64,000 bases of DNA, taken from positions 78,366,441-78,430,440 of the forward strand of contig NC_088914.1 in the NCBI RefSeq assembly GCF_963576675.1. Direction: 5' to 3'. Below the pieces are notes generated by a model. That model worked only from the letters and a program-made list of their open reading frames with translations, was not told the origin of the DNA and did not search any database. Positions 58,082 to 64,000 of the stretch are shown one piece after another (the stretch's first letter is position 1; each line of letters opens with the position of its first letter). Origin of the DNA: Euphorbia lathyris (Eukaryota; Streptophyta; Magnoliopsida; Malpighiales; Euphorbiaceae). Made by a program: the position numbers and the translations under genes.

Positions 58082-59422
58082 TGTTGAAACACCTTTCCAC
58101 ATAATTTTGATTTGACAAAATTATTTAAGTATAACTTAAAATACATATTCTAAACACACTAAGTTTAAATGCTTTGATTTATTCTACTAATGTGTTTGTT
58201 CAATGTTGAGTTAAAACTGTTATAAGACATAAGGATAAAAAGGCCCAAGCCCAATACGGAAGCCAAGGCCCAAGTCAAACAACTCAATACACTCGGCCCG
58301 CGTATGTCAAGACGTTGCCGTTTTGAAAAAAACGCAACTCAGCAAACGAAAGGATCTAGAAGACCTTCGGGAACAACTTCAAGATGAAGCTGCTGAGTAG
58401 TCTCGACAAACGTACAAGACAGCAGCTGGCGAAGGAAAACTTCCAGACAAAGTGTTTCCTCTTTTTGGCAAAGTTCAGACGACACAGTATGTTGTCCAGT
58501 TGACCTTACCATAAAAGGAGAGACCATCTGCTGAGCTGACCGAGGACAGAAGATACACGATTGTGATTGGCCGAGAGCTCTGAGCAAGTCAGGATGACAA
58601 CGACATATAACCGTTTCCCTCCAACGGTTATTTCGAAATTCGAAATGACCGATGCCCAGACGTCTCTATAAATAGTGCCATCACAAGCTTCATTACACAC
58701 AGAACTTGATCAAGCCATTACACTGACCAAATCTCTACAAGTTCTGCAAGCAAGAAGCAAAGCAAAAATTCTTACACTACATTTCTCATATCTGTGTAAA
58801 AGTCTAGAGTGATTGTAAATCGTCTAAAGTGTCTTAGCACATCTTTGTATTAGGACAAAACACTTATCATTTCTAGAGATAGAAAGGAGAGGCTGAGTAC
58901 TCGGTTTTAAGTACTCAGCGGAGAGATTAGGATTGAGTAGAAGTATAGAGGAAGGTACTCTTGTCATACTCAATTGCTGATATTGTAAAAGGTTTGAGGC
59001 TCTACCTTTAAAGAGCTCAGTAGAGTATTTGAAATCTTGGAACGTGTTCCGGGGACAAGACGTAGGCTTAGAAGAAGTCGAACCTGGATAAATCTGCTGA
59101 GTGAAGTATTTCTTACCTTAACTCCTTATTTATATTGCTTGCTTTAAATAATCAAAACTGACCAAGTAAAGAGGTCAAGTTGAGTTGTGCGCGTTGAACG
59201 TCTGAGCTCAGGAATAGACTCTAAGTGCTATTTCCTGACTCAAGCTAAGAAACTGACCTAGTCACCTGTTGACTAAGCCAGTATCTTATTGTTTACTCAG
59301 CGCCGCTGTTCAAATCTTTTTCTTTAGAAAAAGAAGTCTGCCTAAATTGCAAAAAGTTTAAATAGTTCCTAACCCCCCCCCCCCCCTTGGAACTATACTT
59401 GCAACTAAACAAGGGACCAACA
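58082..59422 (+). repeat. Solo LTR of element B (second copy)
   Basis: A complete 1341-bp LTR with no internal region, flanked by perfect CAAGG (58077-58081 and 59423-59427). It is what remains of the duplicated B after LTR-LTR recombination. TATA as in the 25340 copy. Confidence 0.93.
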
Positions 59423-60773
59423 CAAGGCTCGTTTAGTGGCTAAAGGGTATACCCAAGTTGAAGGGATTGATTATAGGGATACATTTTCTCCGATTGTGAA
59501 ACTAAGTACCGTAAGGTTAGTTTTAGCATTAGCTGCCATTGAAAATTGGCCTCTGTATCAGTGTGATGTTAATAATGCCTTCTTACATGGAGAGTTAGAG
59601 GAGGATGTTTATATGGAACCTCCCCTTGGGATGCCTTTAGCAAAACCTGGTCTGGTCTGTAAATTGTGAAAGTCCCTTTACGGGCTTAAGCAAGCGAGTA
59701 GGCAATGCTACTCCAGGTTATTTGTTTTTCTTTTCAAACATAATTATGTGCAGTGTGAATCTGATCACTCAATGTTCATTAACCATCATAATGGTCTCAT
59801 AACTATTTTACTTGTGTATATTGATGATATCATCTTGACAGGAAATGATATCAATGAGATACAACATATAAAACATGCTTTGGATAGTGAATTCAAGATC
59901 AAAGATTTAGGTTTTTTAAAGTTCTTTCTTGATCTCGGAATAGCAAGGTCTGCTACAGGTATTCATATTTCTCAAAGGAAATACACTTTGGAATTGCTAC
60001 AGGATGCTGGTTTGTTAGCAGCAAAGCCTGTTGCTACTCCTATAGAAGCAACATTGAGACTATCAAGAAGTCAAGGTAAACAATTGGCCGATCCTTTAGT
60101 GTATCGGCGATTGATTGGTAGGTTAATTTATCTTACTAATACCAGGCCAGATATAACCTTTTCTGTCAATACTTTAAGTCAATTCTTATCAAAACCAACT
60201 GATGTTCATTTAGCTGCAGCAAAAAGAATATTGTTGTATTTTAAGAAAGATCCAGGACAAGGTTTATTTTATGCAGCGACATCTGAATTAGCATTACAAG
60301 CTTATTCTGATGCTGATTGGGCCACTTGTATAGATACTAGGAGATCGGTTACTGGTTTTTGTGTTTTTTTGGGCAAGTCCTTGATAAGCTGGAAGAGCAA
60401 GAAACAAGTAACCGTGTCAAGATCTTCTACTGAAGCAGAATACAGGGCCATGTCATCTGTTACAGCAGAGGTTCAGTGGTTGGCATACATTCTTCAAGCA
60501 ATGAGGATCAAATACAAGCAGCCAGTTCCCCTTTTTTGTGACAATCAGTCTGCAATCTATCTTACTCATAATTCCACTTTTCATGAGAGAACAAAACATA
60601 TAGAGCTCGACTGTCATTTTGTCAGAGAAAGGTATAAGGCTGGTTTGGTGCATCCCTTAGCCATTTCTACTGTTCATCAAATAGCAGACATCTTTACAAA
60701 GCCATTTCCATCACCAACTTATGCATTTCTGGTGTCCAAGCTAGGAGTGCTAAATATTTATCATCCAGTTTGA
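59423..60773 (+). pseudogene. pol: pol of element H: RT and RNase H
   Basis: Resumes the H reading frame at [16 protein letters not shown] after the solo LTR. RT continues with [19 protein letters not shown] and YIDD (VYIDDIILTG, near 59820). RNase H has SDADWATC, SSTEAEY and CDNQSAIYL, ending ADIFTKPFPS...FLVSKLGV at 60773. One in-frame TGA at 59667-59669. A polypurine tract GAGGGGGG precedes the 3' LTR. Confidence 0.92.
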
Positions 60774-60779
60774 GGGGGG

Positions 60780-61010
60780 TAACAGGGTTTAAATTGTAAT
60801 TAGAAATATTGTAGGGGTAATTTAGTATTTTATCATTAAGTGTTTAGTATCTTGCATAAATAGGGGTTTATTGTTAGAGTTAGGGTTAACTTTTCCTAAT
60901 CTCTTCCTTCCCTCTTCGTTTCTTTTGCTCTTGCTGTAGACTGCTCATCTTCTTCAATTGTTGTCAATGATAGAATAATTTCACTATTTTTTTAATTCTT
61001 CATCTTGTTA
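60780..61010 (+). repeat. 3' LTR of element H
   Basis: 231 bp, matching 10285-10515, followed by target duplication CCTTA (61011-61015). Confidence 0.9.
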
Positions 61011-61015
61011 CCTTA

Positions 61016-61430
61016 TACCGCAAGATTCACCCAAAATTCTCGTAATCCACTCCAATCTTCTAACTGCAATTGGTCTTTTTTTAGGATAAAAAATAGTCCA
61101 AGTAAATAGTCATAATCTATATCCAAGCTAGGGTCATAAGCGATAAAGGAAGGATAGTGGGTAAGGAGGGGATAAATGGAATAGCCTAATGGAAAGACAG
61201 TAATTTCATATTATAGCAAACATTAATTACAAGGAAAAATAGTAAAGCTAATAGTCTTGTCCATGATGTGTGACCTTCCGTAGTACCCAATCCCTGGGCT
61301 ATGAAATGAGGGGCGCCCGTCCAGGGGCCATCATGATAAGGGGTCCAAAATAATATTTTTATAGTGTATTTATAAAATATGTTAATGTATATATATAAAT
61401 ACAGAGATGAATATTTAACATTAAATTAAT
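61016..61430. other. AT-rich intergenic DNA
   Basis: No gene seen. TTCCGTAGTACCCAATCC at 61276-61293 recurs with one mismatch at 62887-62904. Confidence 0.5.
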
Positions 61431-61520
61431 TGGCTTAATTAGTAAGAGGAGTTTCCTAGTGATTTCATTTTAACTTGAGGTTGAGGGTTCGAACTTCCTT
61501 CTTTCTATTTTTTAATTTTT
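61431..61520 (+). mobile_element. SINE-like fragment (tRNA-type promoter boxes)
   Basis: TGGCTTAATTAGTAAGAG (A-box-like) followed about 55 bp later by GAGGGTTCGAAC (B-box-like, GGTTCGAAC at 61486). The spacing fits tRNA-derived plant SINEs. The B-box half recurs at 62050-62160 as part of a diverged ~110-bp duplication. Confidence 0.4.
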
Positions 61521-61584
61521 TTCAAATATTTTTTTCTTCCTCCACCTTATTTTATCACTATTAAATATATTTTTTCCATTTATT

Positions 61585-62030
61585 TTTTTTTTTTGGTAGA
61601 AACGGGAAAGAAAACAAACCAACACCGAGACAAAAGCTAACCTGGGATCAGCCTAGGAAAGCTAACCCCAACTCTGTCCTCTAAAAGGAGAGAAGAAAGA
61701 TAGATAGGAGGATCAGAAAGGGTGGAAACACCTAACATCCCCTCGTGCCCAGCCGCCGCCAAGCGATCCGCAATTCGATTTTGTTCTCTGTAGATGTGGC
61801 TGAACTCTAAGGACTCAAAGGAGGAACCAAGACTTCTTATTGCTTTGATAAGGTTCTGGCTACTAAGACAAAAAGCATGATTATTAGAGATCATACTAAT
61901 AGCCTCCATATTATCAGACTCCACAGCAAGCCTTTTATTACCCAGATTTCTGACAAGCTTGACTCCAGAAAGAATACCCCAAAGTTCCGCTGAAAAGGAA
62001 GAGCCCAAACCCAGGTTATGGGTAAATAAG
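61585..62030 (-). pseudogene. LINE 3' fragment (RNase H), 5' truncated
   Basis: A 446-bp insertion on the minus strand with a poly-A tail (plus T run 61585-61594). It encodes the end of a plant LINE RNase H: FSAELWGILSGVKL, AVESDNMEAI, and HIYREQNRIADRLA. The flanking 19-bp target duplication TATATTTTTTCCATTTATT (61566-61584 and 62031-62049) is perfect, so insertion is fairly recent. It is a different subfamily from the LINE at 4918-7580. Confidence 0.85.
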
Positions 62031-62049
62031 TATATTTTTTCCATTTATT

Positions 62050-62886
62050 GAGGTTAAGGGTTCGAACCTCTTTCTTCCCATTTTTTAATTACTTTCAAAT
62101 ATTTTTTTCCTCCTCCACCTTATTTTATCACTATCAAATATATTTTTTCCATTTATTTTCTGTAATGAATTATTACTATAATTTGCATATTTCCTTAAAT
62201 CTAAATTATCAATTTATATATTAAATAAAAAAAGTAACCATTTATTTTTTTTCTCATTATTATTATTATCCAATTTCAATTTTTTTCTTAAATTTAAATG
62301 TCAATTCATTTCAGAAAAACAAATTTACTGTCTATATATATATATATAATATGAAAAATAATATACTTATTTACTTCTTGTAATTTTACATGACATATAT
62401 ACATGTTATTTTAGTGCACAAATAATTCTAGTCAGTATACTCGTTACTACTGCACTACTAATTAGCCTCCATATAGAAAATATTGCAATCTTAAACATAA
62501 TGTTTACGAGTTGGTGCAATTTCAAACCTAGTTGATTAAAAATGAGCTTTTTCCATTAACATTAAAAATGAGTTATTTCCATATTGAGTGACCAAAACGG
62601 TAGAGGTTTGAGTGAGGATAGAACAAGAAATTACACATAAAAAACCTCATTTTCGTCAATTAAGCTTGAAAATGTACCAATTGATAAATGTTAGACTTAA
62701 AATTGCACTATTTTGTGTATGGATGCTAATTGCTCTCTCTTAATAACCATATGACTAAATTAGTATCTTATTCCTTGTAATAAAAAAAATCATTCAGCCT
62801 CCAACTAAAAAAAAAAGTAAAATGTATATATGGGGCCCAAATTTATCATCTCGTCTCGGGCCTCTAAAAGGTCAGGAACGACCCTG
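62050..62886. other. AT-rich intergenic DNA
   Basis: Contains the second copy of the ~110-bp repeat (62050-62160), AT microsatellites near 62335 and no gene. GGGCCTCTAAAAGGTCAGGA near 62860 resembles hAT-type terminal sequence but no partner end was found. Confidence 0.45.
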
Positions 62887-62904
62887 TTCCGCAGTACCCA
62901 ATCC

Positions 62905-63110
62905 TTCTTTTCTTCGGAGTTCACTCGGTGTGTGGGTAGTGGCACACGCCGAGTGAATTTTGCCAAAAAGTTCCAGGGGCATTCTTTCATGCCCACATGG
63001 CATGTGCCCTCGGTGACACGTCGTGTGGAATACAAATCTTTCCAACTCATTTTCTTTCGGCCTCACAAGGTGTGTGGCTACTGGCACACGGCTTGTAAGG
63101 TCCTTTCACT
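62905..63110. repeat. Cluster of hairpins with GTGTGTGG...CACACG stems
   Basis: 62920-62957 folds as a 15-bp stem (one G-T pair; TTCACTCGGTGTGTG) with an 8-base loop. A related, weaker hairpin follows at about 63060-63102 (CACAAGGTGTGTGG / CACACGGCTTGT). Family unknown. The overlapping ORFs are not recognised as proteins. Confidence 0.55.
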
Positions 63111-63240
63111 CCACTCTTTGCCCTCTTGTTGGAGATGTTCGCATCATTCTCCCCTTCTTCAAAGGAGTTGGACCCAATTGTTCTTGGTAGTTGCAACAGG
63201 ACCATCCGATTTTCATAGACTTAAATCCCACACATTAAAA

Positions 63241-64000
63241 TAAGTTGACATCTTCCCGAGCCAATTGGTTCTGCTTCTTACACTTGCGCTCAGAGGACTG
63301 CTCTTTTAACAAAGCATCTGAAGATCCTTAAGATTAGTAATATACGTTGTGTACAAAATATTCAGAATGATCAATGTGAGATAAATATTCAGAACATGCA
63401 ATATTCAAAACTAATAAAGGTAGATTAAGGCGAAAAAGTTACTCAACAGATTTATACGGGTTCGACCTTCTGCCTATGTCCAGTCCTCAGAATTTCCTCT
63501 TTTGAGCTTTAATTAAAAGAGCTCTTTCACATGTAGAGAGCAAATCTTTTACATAATGGACATAGCTCAAGTAAAGTACTGTCCTTTACTACAATCAATC
63601 AGCTATCACTCTCTTGTTACTTGCCTACAACAAAAGCAATAATAGAGCTTCTGGTTTTACAATACAAAAAATTCTGATATGAAAATCAAATGAACTAATC
63701 CCTCTCTATTTTGATTACACAGATATAAAAATGGTTGTGTACAGCAATTTGCTCTTGTTTTTCACTTGTATGATTTATCTCTTTTTCACGTGAAGATCAA
63801 GTGTGAAAAATGAAGCTTGAGGTTGCCTTTTATAGGTGAAGCTTTCAAACTTGTCTGTTTGAAATGAAGAGAGCCGTTGTGAGCAAAGGGTTTCTATATT
63901 CTTCTGTCTTGCTTCTGACCTCTGTGCCAATTTAGCCATTTAAGGAAAGTTGTTGTTTCTGAATTCAGTCATTTAATGATAAATTATTGAACTGAACTGA
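63241..64000 (-). repeat. Diverged Sirevirus-type LTR, runs off the right edge
   Basis: 63440-63600 aligns by eye with the A/B LTR (minus orientation): ACTCAACAGATTTATACGGG against ACTCAGCAGATTTATCCAGG, then TTCTGCCTATGTCCAGTCC, GAGCTCTTT and so on. The exact left end is not clear and the rest lies outside the window. Confidence 0.55.

Larger units (their letters stand above)
10285..61010 (+). mobile_element. Ty1/copia element H, host of nested insertions
   Basis: A small-LTR copia element running plus-strand. LTRs of 231 bp (10285-10515 and 60780-61010) start TAACA and end TGTTA. The flanking duplication CCTTA lies at 10280-10284 and 61011-61015. Own pieces: gag 10733-11688, protease/integrase 23167-25339, a duplicated copy of that block 55961-58081, and RT/RNase H 59423-60773. 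Everything else inside is later insertions (A, B with C) or duplication. By eye the two LTRs differ at about six positions, so H is older than its near-identical internal duplication. Confidence 0.9.

Noticed and set aside
62860..62886. hAT transposon end (GGTCAGGAACGACCCTG)
   Set aside because: The left flank near 61310 gives only a weak inverted match and no 8-bp target duplication.
62830..63243. 137-codon ORF with repeated Cys/His/Arg-rich segments
   Set aside because: It is produced by the hairpin-repeat DNA at 62905-63110 and resembles no known protein.

Overview
The window is plant nuclear DNA, most likely from a eudicot, made almost entirely of nested retrotransposons around one recognisable host gene. 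The plant assignment rests on a CEP-type peptide-hormone gene, Sirevirus-type Ty1/copia elements, a Tat-lineage Ty3/gypsy element with a second RNase H, plant L1-type LINEs with a C-terminal RNase H, a Tourist-like MITE, and initiator-Met-tRNA primer sites. No rRNA, tRNA gene, CRISPR array or bacterial feature was seen.

Layout. 1-4917: 3' part of a Sirevirus (element D: third ORF plus 3' LTR), apparently inserted in a decayed LINE (4918-7580). 7581-10284: AT-rich DNA with two MITE-like elements and the only host gene, a C-terminally encoded peptide (CEP) precursor at 9470-9727. 10285-61010: one low-copy-type copia element (H, 231-bp LTRs, target duplication CCTTA) expanded to about 50.7 kb by insertions. 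Sirevirus A (11689-23166, minus, target duplication CTGTA) sits in its gag. Sirevirus B (from 25340, plus, target duplication CAAGG) sits in its RT. Tat-type element C (28177-46942, minus, target duplication GTTCC) sits in B's gag. A tandem duplication of about 32.8 kb (about 21626-54422) then copied part of A, the middle of H and B. The second B copy is now a solo LTR (58082-59422). 61011-64000: AT-rich DNA with a SINE-like piece, a short LINE 3' end with a 19-bp target duplication, hairpin-rich DNA and a diverged LTR at the right edge.

Four things stand out. (1) Element C carries, antisense to gag-pol, a six-exon plant-mobile-domain gene with its own TATA box and five GT-AG introns, all in phase 0. 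(2) Both Sireviruses carry a third ORF (plant 'transposase_32'-like domain, basic patches, coiled coil) preceded by a conserved TATA-containing block, suggesting a private promoter. The non-coding DNA of this Sirevirus group is also densely sprinkled with CTGAGT/ACTCAG. (3) The gag part of C holds four diverged capsid-like units and no visible protease. (4) The U3 of C contains an array of GC-rich palindromes just upstream of its TATA box.

Most retrotransposon ORFs carry nonsense codons or frameshifts. The gag of element A (579 codons) and the CEP gene are open throughout. Family assignments come from recognising motifs by eye; no database search was run.
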